Origin: Turbatrix aceti | Taxonomy: Eukaryota; Nematoda; Chromadorea; Rhabditida; Panagrolaimidae | Reading direction: 5' to 3' | DNA: 64,000 nt | NCBI GenBank assembly: GCA_963969345.1 | Contig: OZ017769.1 | Span: 5,397,725-5,461,724 of the forward strand | Part shown: one piece after another, positions 1-11,175 of the stretch | How the letters are laid out: each line of letters opens with the position of its first letter | How positions within the stretch are numbered: position 1 is the stretch's first letter | Notes under the pieces: model-generated | Database searches by the model: none | What the model was told of the DNA's origin: nothing | The model's input: the letters and a program-made list of their open reading frames with translations, nothing else | Position numbers and translations under genes: made by a program

Positions 1-655
1 TGCCCCTCGTCTGGGCAGGTGTCCTGTTGCCGAAGAAGACGGCTTCCAGGGCAACCGCCAGCACCTTCGGATTCACCTCGAAGACCAGAATAGATCTCAG
101 AGGACCGCAAAATGTCACACTGTACAACCAGAGGAGTTCAATAAACACGTTCAACAACGAGATCTGCATGATCCTAACATGCTGCAATAAAAAAACGAGC
201 GTTACCATAGAAACTATCGTAAATGAGCACAAAAAAACTTACGATAGACTTTCGAATCGATTTTCCAGAAGTAAAGGGTTTCTGGACAGGAAGAAGGACG
301 AGGGAGGCAACCAGTCGCATCAGAAATAGGAGACCGATGACGTGCATCTGTTTCGACAGCGAGCCTATGCCGAAGACGCCGATACATTTTGCCAGCTTGC
401 CGACAACCAGAAGCGCGATCTGGGATGCGGACCTGCAAAAAAGTGCCAAAATAGTATTCACCCGGTTGGTAAATCTTCATAAACCCCAAAATTGAAGACA
501 AAAAACAACACCTACCCAGGCTTGGACCCGGCAAGATTCCTGTCATCGTCCTTGCGTAGAAAATCGTTGGCCAGCATTGTGGCACAATCTCGGACGTGAA
601 TTCCTTCCTAAACAGCTGCCAACCGGTATAGACTGTGCGTGACTGCTTCACGCTC
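1..655 (-). CDS. SLC30A5: Zinc transporter ZnT5-like (SLC30A5), N-terminal part only
   Basis: Multi-pass membrane protein of the cation diffusion facilitator family; in animals ZnT5 loads zinc into early secretory compartments with ZnT6. Exons read on the minus strand are about 512-655, 243-432 and 1-181, joined at consensus splice sites in one frame; the rest lies beyond the window start. Diagnostic stretches include VQKPFTSGKSI, LLWLYSVTFCGPLRSILVFE and PAQTRG, which match the N-terminal hydrophobic extension that ZnT5 has and other ZnTs lack. The zinc-binding HxxxD helices are not in the window. The start codon is unresolved: the frame in 512-655 is open upstream without an obvious ATG, and a further 5' exon ending near 726 (donor GTAAGT) is possible. 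The gene is head to head with the BAF57-like gene. Confidence 0.8.
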
Positions 656-1166
656 GTGTTGTCATGTTCAATTGAAGCAAGATAAACTAATTAGAAAGAA
701 TGAACGCTGGTGACGTGGCCACTTACCAAGTCTGAAACAAAACTTATAAAATTCCGGTGCACTGGGAAGGGCGGGTATCGCGCAGCATTATCGATCCTCG
801 CACACACAGCATAGACAAGGCAGCGCCATGCACAAAAGCACAATCGATAGCCAAAAAAGCCGTCGTTGTCGAACGAAAAGGTGCAAGGTGAGTAACTTCG
901 CACCAAAATCTATCGGAGTACGTATACGTGTCGTTTGAAGGCTTTCAGCACGAATGTTTGGTAGGCGCGGCTATAGGCGTAGTGAGCGCGAAAACGCGCG
1001 CACGCGCCACTGACCGATCCTTCTTCATTCATTCAGTCGTGCATCACACAGTCAAAGGTTGACGGTCGTTGGCTCTCTGCTCATCCTAGAGTTTTCAGTT
1101 GTTGTGTTGTGTCAGGTTTACGAATAGCAGTGTCTTTTTTTGTCCACTACTAAGCAGTCGATAAGT
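656..1166. promoter_or_regulatory. Divergent intergenic region between ZnT5 and BAF57-like genes
   Basis: About 500 bases separate the two oppositely transcribed genes. The region must hold the 5' ends of both. A possible non-coding first exon of the ZnT5 gene ends near 726. A CG-rich stretch lies at about 960-1010. No TATA box is clear. The shared promoter role is inferred from layout only. Confidence 0.35.
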
Positions 1167-2542
1167 ATGCCGCGCTCGAAAAAGGTTGGTTTTTGAATTT
1201 ATTGTGCCCCATGTGACAAAATAAGTCTCGATTTGTAGCATGGAGATGTCAACAGCCCCCGTCGGCCCACCACGTCTTTCAACTTTTTCATGAAGCATAA
1301 GTCCACTGAATACATCGAAAAGTACACGGGCCAAATGCCGCTCGGCGACATCATCAAAATCATGTCCAAGGATTGGCGCGAGATGACGCCTAACGAGAAA
1401 AAGGTAGGGGGGACGCGCGAGTCATACAGGCGGCTTTATCTCTCGCTTTTGTTTTTCAGCCATACGAAGACGCTGCGATCACCGCCAGACAGGAGTACGA
1501 AACCAAGTTAGAGGCCTATAAGAAGACCGACTTGTACCGGGAGTATATGGGTGAGTTTTTACCATTTTTGTTTGGGGGGGGGGGGTCCGATTTGTACAAA
1601 TTGCTTTGTTGGGTACAAATTGTCATTCAAGCCGAGCCGCTTGCTCGGATGCTCGGCTTATAAAAAAAATTACCCAAAAATAGAAAAAATGGCATTTTGG
1701 TGTCCAAACTGTGGCATTTGTAGTTAATTTAGGCTAATATTCTCCAATTCCGAGAACGTGTTATAAAATCGTTTTTGCCGCCGTGAAATCATTTTACATT
1801 TTCAAAAACGGGGTGTAAAAATATGCAATGCTCGGCGCGGCATTTTTGGCTCCGTTCACCGTTTTCGTTCTGTTGTGACTACAAATTTTCACCGTTTTTG
1901 TTATTACAACCCAAACTAAACAATGATTTTTCAGAGAAAGTCGCGCGTGGTGAGGCAGACCCGCACGGGCGCAAAAAGAATGTATCCGTCAAAAAAGATA
2001 CCCAGGCTGCCCGTGCCAAGGCAGCGGCTTCCGATGACGCCACCACCGCCGCCGAACCCGTCAGCAGCGTCAGACAGGCTGTATCGACGAAGCCCAAGTC
2101 GAAGCCACAAGTCCGCCGTATGCGTGCCCGGGTCGCTCACCGCCTGAACTGCGAAATCTTCACTCCCGAGTTTATCTCGTTCAACGAGACTCGCGAGAAC
2201 GAGTTGCGCCGTATCATCAAGCAGGCCCGTCTCGATGACGAGGCGACCGCCGAAATCGAGAACCAGATCGACGAGCTCAATGAGAAGTACAACGATATGG
2301 AATACAACCTCATGTGTCAGCGGATCAAGGCCGAGCAGTACCGCAAGGTTGGCGATCGTCGGCTTCGCTCGCTGCGTCCCGCGATCACGCCCAAGCTCCG
2401 GGATGACCTCAATCTCAAGGCGGACTTCTCCCTCGACGACCTCCGGGCCGCGCTCATCGCTGCACACAAGGCTACGGGTCGTGATGCCGCTGAGAAGCGT
2501 GAAAGGCTCCGACGCGCCTTCGCTGGGGTCAAGATTATCTAA
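1167..2542 (+). CDS. SMARCE1: HMG-box protein, BAF57/SMARCE1-like chromatin remodelling subunit
   Basis: Predicted DNA-binding subunit of SWI/SNF (BAF) nucleosome remodelling complexes, acting in the nucleus. Four exons are supported: 1167-1184 (MPRSKK), about 1240-1404, about 1460-1550 and about 1935-2542. All joins keep frame. Residues about 10-85 form an HMG box with the pattern SFNFFMKHK, GDIIKIMSKDWREMT and YETKLEAYKKTDLYREYM. The tail shared with SMARCE1 is visible: box end, then a spacer, then a conserved R-RVAHRLNCEIFTPEF block and a long coiled coil (ENQIDELNEKYNDMEYNLM). A basic, Ala/Thr-rich linker lies between box and coil. The protein is shorter than vertebrate SMARCE1 and lacks its acidic C-terminus. 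A generic HMG protein is the alternative, but the post-box block favours BAF57/BAP111. Confidence 0.65.
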
Positions 2543-2799
2543 TGCTGCCACCGGCCCAAAAACCCACCCGAACCTTCTTTTTTTTCACCTAGACTGACTT
2601 GGACACCGACGCGATGTCCAGATTGAGTTTTTCTTTCTTTCTTTATTCCACGCGAAGGATCTCTCCCTCGCGTTTATGTTACATAGCGATCTCGGTTGTT
2701 TTTTTTGTTTCATCAGACAGAAAAATGTCGAGGCGTTGAAATAAAGTAAAAAAATAAAAACATTGACACAAAGCACGCATCGATCGATTACCCTGACAC

Positions 2800-3566
2800 T
2801 CACTGGCCCTGGCGGAGGGCGGAGAGACGCTGCGTGAGGTCGTCGTTCTCGGCGACCGACGTCGTGGTCTTGGTGCCGATCGAGCCGGATACAGCGGTCG
2901 GCAGCTCCTGGCCAAGCTCGATGCCCGCCTGGTCCGCGGCCTCCGAGATGAGAGCATCCACCTGGGTCTGCGGGGCGTTGAGCGTCGTCGTCGCGCTCAT
3001 CGAGCCCTCCATCGTCGCGGCCTGGACGTCGAGATTCTCAAAGTCTCGTTCGAAGCGGTCCATGAGATTCTGCACCTTTTCGAGGTTCATCGATTTCATC
3101 GCTGATTCCATGGCTTTCACGACGCCCGTCATCGAAGTTGTGACTCGTTTTTGCGTTGCGGCAGTCTGAAAAAAGGTTTGTATAAAAACTTTGTATTTCG
3201 AAAGTTTCAAAAAAAATTACCTGAACTCGGGCAGCGACGGCATCGATGCGAGCGGACATTCTGAGGTAGTTGAGCGACTCATTCTTCTTGCGGATCGCGT
3301 TTTCAGCGTGAACCTGGGCGACTTCACGGTTTCCTTTCTGGAAATAAAAAAACGGTGATCTCGTCGACAAAAAAATTACGAAAGAAAGACAAACCTTGAG
3401 CGCGGTGACCACTTTGGCCTTCTCTTCTTTCTCCTGCTTGTCACACTTTTTAGAGTTGCGTTGAAGTTCTTTGGCGGCAAAACGGAGGTTGAAAAGGTGA
3501 TCTAAAAGTTCTGAGTTACAAAAGTCCGTCGATCAAAGGCAAAAACTCACTATCAAGAGCCGACAT
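2800..3566 (-). CDS. CHMP1: ESCRT-III subunit CHMP1
   Basis: Charged multivesicular body protein 1. It forms ESCRT-III filaments in endosomal sorting, cytokinesis and membrane repair and recruits VPS4 and spastin-type ATPases. Four exons on the minus strand start at ATG 3566 ([20 protein letters not shown]). Characteristic CHMP1 runs are [32 protein letters not shown] and [20 protein letters not shown]. The basic N-terminal half and acidic C-terminal half are as in the family. The C-terminus ends in a MIT-interacting motif, [12 protein letters not shown]. The length of about 204 aa is normal (vertebrate CHMP1 is about 196-199 aa). The 3' end faces the BAF57-like gene, and the 5' end is head to head with COPA. 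Confidence 0.95.
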
Positions 3567-4355
3567 TTTTGGAGGGTATTCCGAGTGTTCCCGAGACCAC
3601 TGAAAACACGACTGCTTATAAAGCCAATTAAAAAATTAAAAATGACGAAATTTGACTAGACAGAAAATGTGCACGAATTGTATGAATCACTCGTCAGAGC
3701 GCGGAAAGAAGAAAAAAAAATAAGCAAACCCCATTCTGCTCGTGTTTGTCGATGCGTTGTTTGTGCTGCCGCTACGTGCGCGGATTTTAATGTTCCCGTA
3801 GCGAATACGCGACTTCACCACGTCGACCAAGTTTGTGCTCCTCATTCTACGGATAAGTCATCCGGATTCCCGTCTTTTTACGTTCTCCGGCTTCGGACTA
3901 GCTTTCAAGCATTCGATCTTTGTTCCTCGACGTGTCTGCTTACCGTCGGTTCCCTAACTTCCCTCAGAAGTTCAACGAGATCCCCGATCGATCGTGCGCA
4001 CCCTTCTCTCCTCGCTGCCTGCCTGCAACGTGGCAGTCGACTGTACCGCGTCACTTTGCGGGGCACTCAATTCATTCTCTTGCTTGTTTTTTAGCTCTCT
4101 CTACTGTCTCGGCGTCGGTGACGGGTTTTGACGTTAGTGGCGCTCCTCTCTTCTTCCTGTTTCAATGCTTTTGCTCCCAAACGGTGATATCGTCGCGGTA
4201 ATTTTTTTCTTGGACTATTTTTTCCTCTGTACCTCTGTTGCGAATTCAGTTTTTTTCCGTGCTATTCTTTTTGTATTTCATCTGTCATTTTTTATTCTGA
4301 CGAATCCCTTTTTTTTTAGTTCCTGGGCATTCAGCAGCAGTCGAAGCCTCAAAGC
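3567..4355. promoter_or_regulatory. CHMP1/COPA divergent upstream region with COPA 5' UTR intron
   Basis: The region between the two start codons is C/T-rich on the plus strand. A T-rich acceptor (TTTTTTTTAG) ends at about 4319, just before the exon with the COPA start, so COPA probably has a 5' UTR intron. No other coding evidence is seen; the open frames at 3669-4437 lack any family signature. Confidence 0.4.
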
Positions 4356-7300
4356 ATGGCTTTGCTCAAGAAGTTTGAGTCCAAGTCTGCCCGTGTCAAG
4401 GGTGAGTTTTATGACGAAGCCGGTCGGAGGGTGTTGATGTGGATTTTTTTAGGTATATCATTCCACCCCACCAGACCATGGGTTTTGGCATCGTTGCACA
4501 GCGGAGTTATCCAGCTCTGGGATTATCGCATGTGCGTGCTCATCGACAAGTTTGACGAGCACGACGGACCCGTCAGAGGCATCGACTTTCACTTCCAGCA
4601 GCCTATCTTCGTTTCTGGCGGCGATGATTACAAAATCAAGGTTTGTGTTTTCTGAAAAAAAACTTACGGCTAAAATTTATGTTTTTTGGTATAAAAAACT
4701 TACTTTTTATCTTTTTTTTAACTTTTTTTTGGCAAAATTTCATAGAATTGCGATTTTACAGGTTTGGAACTACAAACAGCGCAAATGCACGTTCACGCTG
4801 CTCGGTCACCTGGATTACATCCGGACGACCTTCTTCCACCGCTCATACCCGTGGATCATCAGTGCCAGCGATGACCAGACTGTTCGCATCTGGAATTGGC
4901 AGTCTCGCAATTCTATTGCCATCCTGACGGGGCACAATCACTACGTTATGTGCGCGCAGTTCCACCCGACAGAAGACCTCGTCGCTTCCGCTTCTCTCGA
5001 CCAGACCGTTCGTATCTGGGACATCAGCGGTCTCCGAAAGAAGAACGCAGCTCCCGGAGCGGGGGGAATGTCTCGCGTCGGTGCAACGTCGGTCGGGGCT
5101 GCCCAGGCCGAGCTCTTCGGCCAGCCGGACGTCATCGTGAAACACGTCCTCGAAGGCCACGACCGTGGTGTCAACTGGGTGGCTTTCCACGCGACGATGC
5201 CGTTGATCGTCTCGGGTGCTGACGATAGACAGCTCAAGCTCTGGCGGTATAGTGATTCCAAGGCCTGGGAGGTCGATACCTGCCGCGGACACTACAACAA
5301 CGTGTCCTGCGTGTTGTTTCATCCGAAAGCTGACCTCATTCTGTCCAACTCGGAGGACAAGTCCATCCGGGTCTGGGATGCGCAGCGTCGCACCTGTCTT
5401 CAGACTTTCAGGTTGGTTTTTTACAGTGCTATCGAGTACCCAAAATTTTGGATTCGGGGATCCGAAAAACCCAAAAAATGTTTTTTTCCAAAAAAATGGA
5501 AAAATAAAAAATGTTTTCAAAACTTTCTACAAGACCATATTTTCGCTTCAAAAGCCTTTCAATCGACTTTATGACCTTTTTTTTGGTGTACAAAACTTTG
5601 GAATTTGAAAATAGCGTTGCCGAAAATTTTGGGTTCGGGTCGGGTACCCGGAATTTTCTACAGCAATTATTTTTTATGGATGGCTTTTTATGATTGATGT
5701 CATTTCGATAATTTCAGACACGATAACGACCGTTTCTGGGTAATCGCCGCCCACCCCTCACTGAACGTTTTCGCTGCGGGACACGACAACGGCATGATCG
5801 TGTTCAAGATCGAACGCGAACGCCCGGCGTACTGCGTGCACGCGAACCAAATCTTCTACGTCAAGGAACGCCAGATTCGCCGACTCGATCTCGTCGCGAA
5901 AAAGGACGTCGCCGTGTGCCAGGTTAAGCCGAACCGCGTGTTGCAGCCGTTCTACTCGCTGCACTACAATCCATCTGAAAACTGCTTCCTCCTCATCACC
6001 AGACCCTCGAACGCAGAAAACTCGAGCTACGACTTCTACAAGGTGAAACGGGATGACCTGTCTGGTGGCGAGCCCGAAGAGCACAAGCGGTCCCCCGGCG
6101 TCTCAGCCGTCTGGTGCGCTCGCAACCGATTTGCCGTGCTTGACAAGCAGCACAAGTTGTCCATCCGGGACCTGTCGAACAAGGAAGTTCGCCAGATCGA
6201 ATACAACATGCCGGTCGACGATATCTTCTTTGCGGGCTCTGGCATCCTGCTGCTGAAGAACAGCGAAGGACTTTCTCTCTACGATATCTCAAAGAAGCAG
6301 GTCGTCTACAGCGTCAAGGTTAGCAAGGTCAAGTACGTCATCTGGGCGCCCAATATGGAATTTGCCGCTCTCATCTCCAAGCACACGTTGACCCTCGTCA
6401 ACAAGAAACTCGAAACCCTCTGCACCGTCCAGGAATCGACACGCGTCAAGTGCGGCACGTGGGACGAGAACGGCGTCTTCATCTACACCACCAGCAACCA
6501 CATCAAGTTTGCCCTCACTGCCGGGGACTATGGCATCATCCGAACCCTCGATGTCCCTGTCTATATCCTGTCTATCCGCGGCAGCACTCTCTACTGTCTT
6601 GATCGGTGAGTTTTTTGTCTGACACACATTCAACAAAAATTGGTGTAACATACGAAAAATTGCTCAAAATTACCCCAAATAGGCAAAAAACAACGCAAAA
6701 TAAGAAAAATTTGTTCTAAATAAGTTTTGTAAAATTTTTTCGTTCTAAGACAAATTGACAATCTTTTTTACTATTTTTTCTGGTTTTCTAAAATTTTTTG
6801 TTTTCTTTTCAGCGATGCAAACACGGTCGAGATCGACATCGACCCGACTGAATACCGCTTCAAGCTCGCCCTGATCAACCGTCGCTACGACGAGGTCATC
6901 CGCATGGTGTCGAACGCCCGTCTCGTCGGGCAGTCGATCATCGCCTACCTCCAGAAGAAGGGCTACCCCGAAGTCGCCCTGCACTTTGTCAAGGACCAAA
7001 AGACCCGTTTCGGTCTGGCTCTGGAGTGCGGCAACATCGAAGTCGCTCTCGAGGCTGCCAAGGAGATCGACGATAACGCCGTCTGGGAAGCGCTCGCCGA
7101 AGCCGCGCTGCTCCAGGGCAACCACCAGATCGTCGAGCTGGCCTACATGCGGACCAAGAACTTCAACAAGCTTGGCTTCCTCTACCTGGTCACCGGAAAC
7201 CTCGAAAAGTTGCAGAAGATGCAGAAAGTCGCTCAGATGCGCAAAGACTACAACGGCAATTTTGCAATTTCTATTTTGCTTGGCGATGTTCAGGAGCGCA

Positions 7301-8890
7301 TTCGATGTGAGTTTTTGTTGAACGAATATTTTTTGGGAAAAGTCGTTTTGGTTTTTAGTGTTGCGCGAAGTAGGACAGATTTCGCTCGCTTACCTCACCG
7401 CGGCCACCCACGGATACACAGAGACAGCGGATCAGCTGCGTGCTGAACTCGAAGCCGCCCAGCAGCCTGTTGCCGACGTCGAACCCAACGCGGTTCATCT
7501 CGCTCCGCCGCTGCCCATCCGGCAACTCACCGAAAACTGGCCGCTGCTCACGGTCTCGAAGGGCCCCTTCGACAGCCAGCTTCTCTCTGCCGCGGGCGCC
7601 AAGGCCGGACCCGGAGCTGCTGGACCGGTAAAAACGAGCAAGGCAGCCGTTTCGTCTGCCTTTGTGCCCGAAGGCGACCTCGAGGACGCAGGCGACGCCT
7701 GGGGCGGTGACGATGACCTCCTCGAAGGCGATGACGACAAGGCATTCGGCTCCAACGTCGACGTGCGTGGCAGCGACGTCGACGAAGAAGGCGAAGGCGG
7801 CTGGGATGTCGATGACCTCGAGCTTCCCGCCGATCTGGACGTCAAACTGCCTGCTGGCGACGACGAAGACGGCTACTACGCTCCACCGACGCGCGGCCAT
7901 CCGCCGTCTTTCTACTGGCCCAACAACACCCGCCTCGTCGCGGACCACGTTGCCGCGGGGTCCTTTGACACCGCGACCCGTCTCCTCAACGAGCAGCTCG
8001 GCGTCGTCGCGCTCGAGCCCTTCAAGAGCATCTTCCTCAACCTCTACGCCAGATCGCGCACTGTGTACAAGACACTGCCGCTCTCGGTGTCGGGCTTTGC
8101 CTACCCGCTCCGGAACTGGCAGGAGGCAACGGTCAAGACGAGTCTGCCCGCTATCGGTGTTCAGCTCGACGATCTCAGCCAGAGGCTACAGACCTGCTAT
8201 CGCCTCACCACTGAAGGCAAGTTTGGCGAGTGCGTTACTCGGCTCCGAAGCATCCTGCTCACTGTTCCGCTGCTCATCGTCGACTCGAAGCAGAAGGTTG
8301 GTTTCTGTGAGGAAAGGCGTTTTTAGATAATTTTTGGGGTTTTGCAGGTGGCGGAAGCGCAGCAACTGATCGAAATCTGTCGCAAGTACCTCGTCGGCCT
8401 CCTGGTCGAACTCCATCGCCGCGGTCTGCCCAGCGACACCGAGGCTGACAAGCTGCGTCAACTCGAACTCGCCGCCTACTTCACGCACTGCGATCTCCAG
8501 CCCCCACACGAGATCCTGACCCTCAGGACGGCTGTCAAGCTCAGCTTCCAGCTCCAGCAGTGGCGGTCGTGCGCTTCGTTCGCGCAGCGTTGTCTCGAGC
8601 TCGGCCCCAAACCCGAGGTCGCGCAAGTCATGCGCAAGGCGCTTGCGGCTTCGGAAGCAAAGGGTGGCTCCAACACGCACAAGTTCAACTACGACGAGCT
8701 CAATCCCTTCGTCCTCGACTCGCACAACTTTGTTCCGCTCTACCGCGGCAAGCCCCAGATCAAGTGTCCCTTCTGCGGCGCTTCCTACTCACCTGAAGAC
8801 AAGGGAGGTGTCTGCGACGTCTGCCAGGTAGCCGAGATTGGCAAAGACGTTGTCGGACTCAGAATCAGCAGCATCCAAAGCAGCAGATAA
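4356..8890 (+). CDS. COPA: Coatomer subunit alpha (alpha-COP)
   Basis: Large subunit of the COPI coat, which drives Golgi-to-ER and intra-Golgi vesicle transport. The start [20 protein letters not shown] is the usual one. The N-terminus carries about seven WD40 repeats, for example [39 protein letters not shown] and [21 protein letters not shown] second beta-propeller follows, then an alpha-solenoid ([18 protein letters not shown]). An acidic linker sits near 7680-7870. The C-terminal COPI domain ends with paired CxxC-type motifs ([13 protein letters not shown]). About seven introns, all with consistent phase, break the gene; total length is about 1,240 aa, as expected. Two introns are longer: the one at about 5412-5716 carries a palindromic repeat, and another spans about 6608-6812. 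Confidence 0.97.
5431..5660. repeat. Intronic palindromic repeat, CGGGT...ACCCG family, copy 1
   Basis: Lies in a COPA intron. It contains paired motifs such as GAGTACCCAAAATTTTGG, GGATTCGGGGATCCG and GGGTTCGGGTCGGGTACCCG. Very similar motifs recur in introns of the QARS gene (13850-13925) and Drosha gene (51576-51775), so it is a dispersed element and not part of COPA. Confidence 0.6.
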
Positions 8891-9029
8891 AAAAGTAACA
8901 GGGCGTCTCTTTTTTCTTTGAAGTTAACTCGCTGGCTGTTGGGTACTCCCTATTATCTGTAATCCACTCACAAGGTGTAAGTTGTTATTTATTCGCTCCC
9001 CATTCACAATCCTCCTCCGTTTTTGTCTA

Positions 9030-9035
9030 AATAAA
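9030..9035 (+). terminator. Polyadenylation signal AATAAA, probably for COPA
   Basis: AATAAA lies about 140 bases after the COPA stop codon. A second hexamer follows closely. Minus-strand AATAAA also occurs near 8985, so COPA and the coiled-coil gene at 9242-9673 may overlap at their 3' ends. Confidence 0.5.
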
Positions 9036-9241
9036 ATTATTGTACTGAATAAATTAAGTCAAAGTAAACCGGTCCCAAAGCGCGTCCTGCAATTTGTCCA
9101 TACAGGAGGAGTCGGTGTGGAGGAGGCGGAGGGTCGGAAAGGCGATGACAGCATCGAGGGAGGACGGCAGGGCTGAGCTGCCGTGGGACGTCGCCGGGCT
9201 GGCCTTTCCGCGCCGAGGAGTAACTGAAGCGTAAAAAATAA

Positions 9242-9673
9242 TTACACCGCCTCCGAATACCGTCGGCGAGCGTCGTCGCGACGCAACTTGAGCGCAGCAA
9301 TCTCAGCCGCGCGTTGCTCAGAATCTTTGTTGTTCTGCTGCTCGACGGAAACGTACTGTTCGACGGCGATTCGGACAGCGTCGCGATCGGCGTGGTTTTC
9401 CGCGCTCAGTCTGTTGAGCAAAGCGACCATCGACCCTTCTTTTCCTCGGTCGCCTTGCGCAGGTGTTCCTTCGTCGAAGCCAGCTGGGAGCGCCTCTGCC
9501 GGATTCGACGCAACTCCTCGCGCAGAGCTTCCGCACTAGGAGACGACAGCATCCTGTAACAAAAATAAATAAAAACAAAAGTTATTCGAAGACATCGATC
9601 GCCGATCAGAAAAACGCAAGAAAAGCAGCAAGAGCGCAAGAAAACGACTGACTTTCCTGCTGGCCGCGGCCAT
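9242..9673 (-). CDS. Small coiled-coil protein of unknown function, with a frame break
   Basis: No family was recognised. Two overlapping minus-strand frames each look coding. One runs from ATG 9552 to stop at 9406 (SAEALREELRRIRQRRSQL, with a leucine heptad pattern). The other runs from 9430 to 9242 (MVALLNRLSAEN, then charged helical sequence ending ARRRYSEAV). The two are offset by one reading frame around 9430. A 5' exon at 9653-9673 (MAAASRK) has a donor-like GTCAGT. Splicing it to an acceptor CTCCTAG near 9523 would give one continuous frame to 9242, but would discard the heptad-rich segment. So there is a non-obvious splice, an alternative start at 9430, or a real or artefactual frameshift. 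The long coiled coil suggests a small structural or adaptor protein. Confidence 0.45.
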
Positions 9674-9854
9674 GTCCTGCCCTGTCGCCTGCCAAACACG
9701 CGGGCACACTCGTTGACGTGCTGACTCGGGCGATCAAGCGCGAAAGCGAGAACCTGGAGACACTTGCTCCTTCGAAGACACTCTACTCCATGCACTCTGG
9801 GTATCCGCTGCCTCCGGTCCCCGAACGGTACCGGTCACACTGACATGAAAAATG

Positions 9855-10162
9855 TCAATCTATAAAAACCGTGGTATAGTCAGAGCCAATCGATGAATAA
9901 TTAAACTTTATTGTTAAATGTAACAAAACAAACAATGATGAGTAATTATAACAGTAATAATTATGAATGTCAAAATCATAACAACCGTTGATTAAAGGAA
10001 AAGCATCTCGAACAGCATCTTCGGTGAAAATTCGTAGTCTTGCAAACAAATCCGCGTGAATCTGGATTTCTTTGATGAGGACGTGGCTAAAAACATTTGT
10101 CAGATTGATAAAAGGCTAAATTTAGGTTACCTTGCTTTTTGCCTTACGAAAACGTTGATCAT
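9855..10162 (-). CDS. Possible small two-exon gene, unrecognised
   Basis: Reading from ATG 10162 gives MINVFVRQKAS. A donor (GTAACC) near 10130 and an acceptor (TTTTAG) near 10090 join it in frame to HVLIKEIQIHADLFARLRIF and on to a stop at 9855. The predicted product is about 85 aa. The first 50 residues look like ordinary protein, but the last 35 are Tyr/Asn/Ser-rich and may be read-through of untranslated sequence. A minus-strand AATAAA at about 9910 would fit a 3' end here. It could also be the terminal exon of a longer gene, possibly the one at 10395-10580. Confidence 0.25.
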
Positions 10163-10394
10163 AAAACGGACCAAAAAATGTCTTCAATAGACGGCATCAT
10201 TAAACTACACAGCATTACATGAAGGCACCTTCAGTTGACACGAATTATGAACTCAAACGTCAGCAATGCATTCACGTTACTGTTCGCGACGTGCACAAAG
10301 GATTACCAAACAGTTCCTGTAAACATTCAAAGTTGCTGACATAACCTAAAAAACCAAAAAAAACATACAAAAACCTCGTGGCGGTCGTTAAAAT

Positions 10395-10580
10395 TCAATT
10401 TATGCCGATTTCGTTGGACTCGTGAAGATCAGGCACGCTTGCCTGGGCAATAAGTTCGTTAAATCTGAAAACAGCAGTAGCGTAAAAACAAATCAACAAA
10501 AAAACTCACTTTTGCCCTATACGGCGCCCAGCTCTAATCATTGGAGAAATGGAGACAAATATTTTAGTTTTTCCGGATTG
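10395..10580 (-). CDS. Terminal exons of an unrecognised minus-strand gene
   Basis: An acceptor (TGTTTTCAG) precedes an exon at 10395-10464 reading FNELIAQASVPDLHESNEIG and ending in a stop. Upstream, a frame reading SISPMIRAGRRIGQK ends at a consensus donor (GTGAGT) at 10509. The phases match (codon split 2+1). Together they look like the C-terminus of a normal soluble protein. The family was not recognised and no further 5' exon was found before the QARS gene; a decayed or truncated gene copy is possible. Confidence 0.35.
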
Positions 10581-10629
10581 ATCACCCAGAAAAACAAAAA
10601 AAAACAAAAAAAAAATATTAGTGAATATG

Positions 10630-10660
10630 CAATGCTCAGTGGCATGGCCACTGAGCATTG
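10630..10660. repeat. Perfect inverted repeat, 14-bp arms, 3-nt loop
   Basis: The arms CAATGCTCAGTGGC and GCCACTGAGCATTG are exact reverse complements around ATG. The sequence lies in AT-rich DNA upstream of QARS. It could be a small hairpin RNA, a binding site or the relic of a foldback element; nothing distinguishes these. Confidence 0.85.
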
Positions 10661-11175
10661 AATAAATCAGGAAAATTCGTGTCAGCCAAAATGGTGGTGG
10701 TAAAAATCAGCGTAACAAATTTTAGGCCTACGATCGGAAACGTTACTTTTGTTCGTGGGAAGAGGATCAAATTTATTACTTTTACAATTTTGTTTTAGTT
10801 GGTTTTAGAACGCTTTTTTTTCAAACGTACTTTGTTACTGTAGGTTTTCTAACCAAAAGTAGTTTCTTACACGATACTTTTTTTGTTTTGTTTTATTTGT
10901 GTTTATTCCCCATAAAGTTTTCTTTTGGATTTATTATTTTATTTCAATTTATTGCAATGGCAGTGTGCTTGAATTTTCAGCCTGTTTTTCAAACGCAGTT
11001 TTAAAACAAGCGTACTCTGGCAAAATGTGTCGAGTAGACCGAGAACTTTTTCCTGGGGACCAGTGGCTATACCTCGACTTTTTCAGTCAAAATCGTGCAC
11101 GATTGGTGCTGCGTCGCACGATCTCGGTGGAAAAGTCGCGCTAATCGATCGACAACATCGTAAGTCGTCGTAGAC

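Noticed and set aside
4843..5520. Long minus-strand open frame with Arg/Asp-rich product
   Set aside because: Antisense shadow of the COPA WD40 exons.
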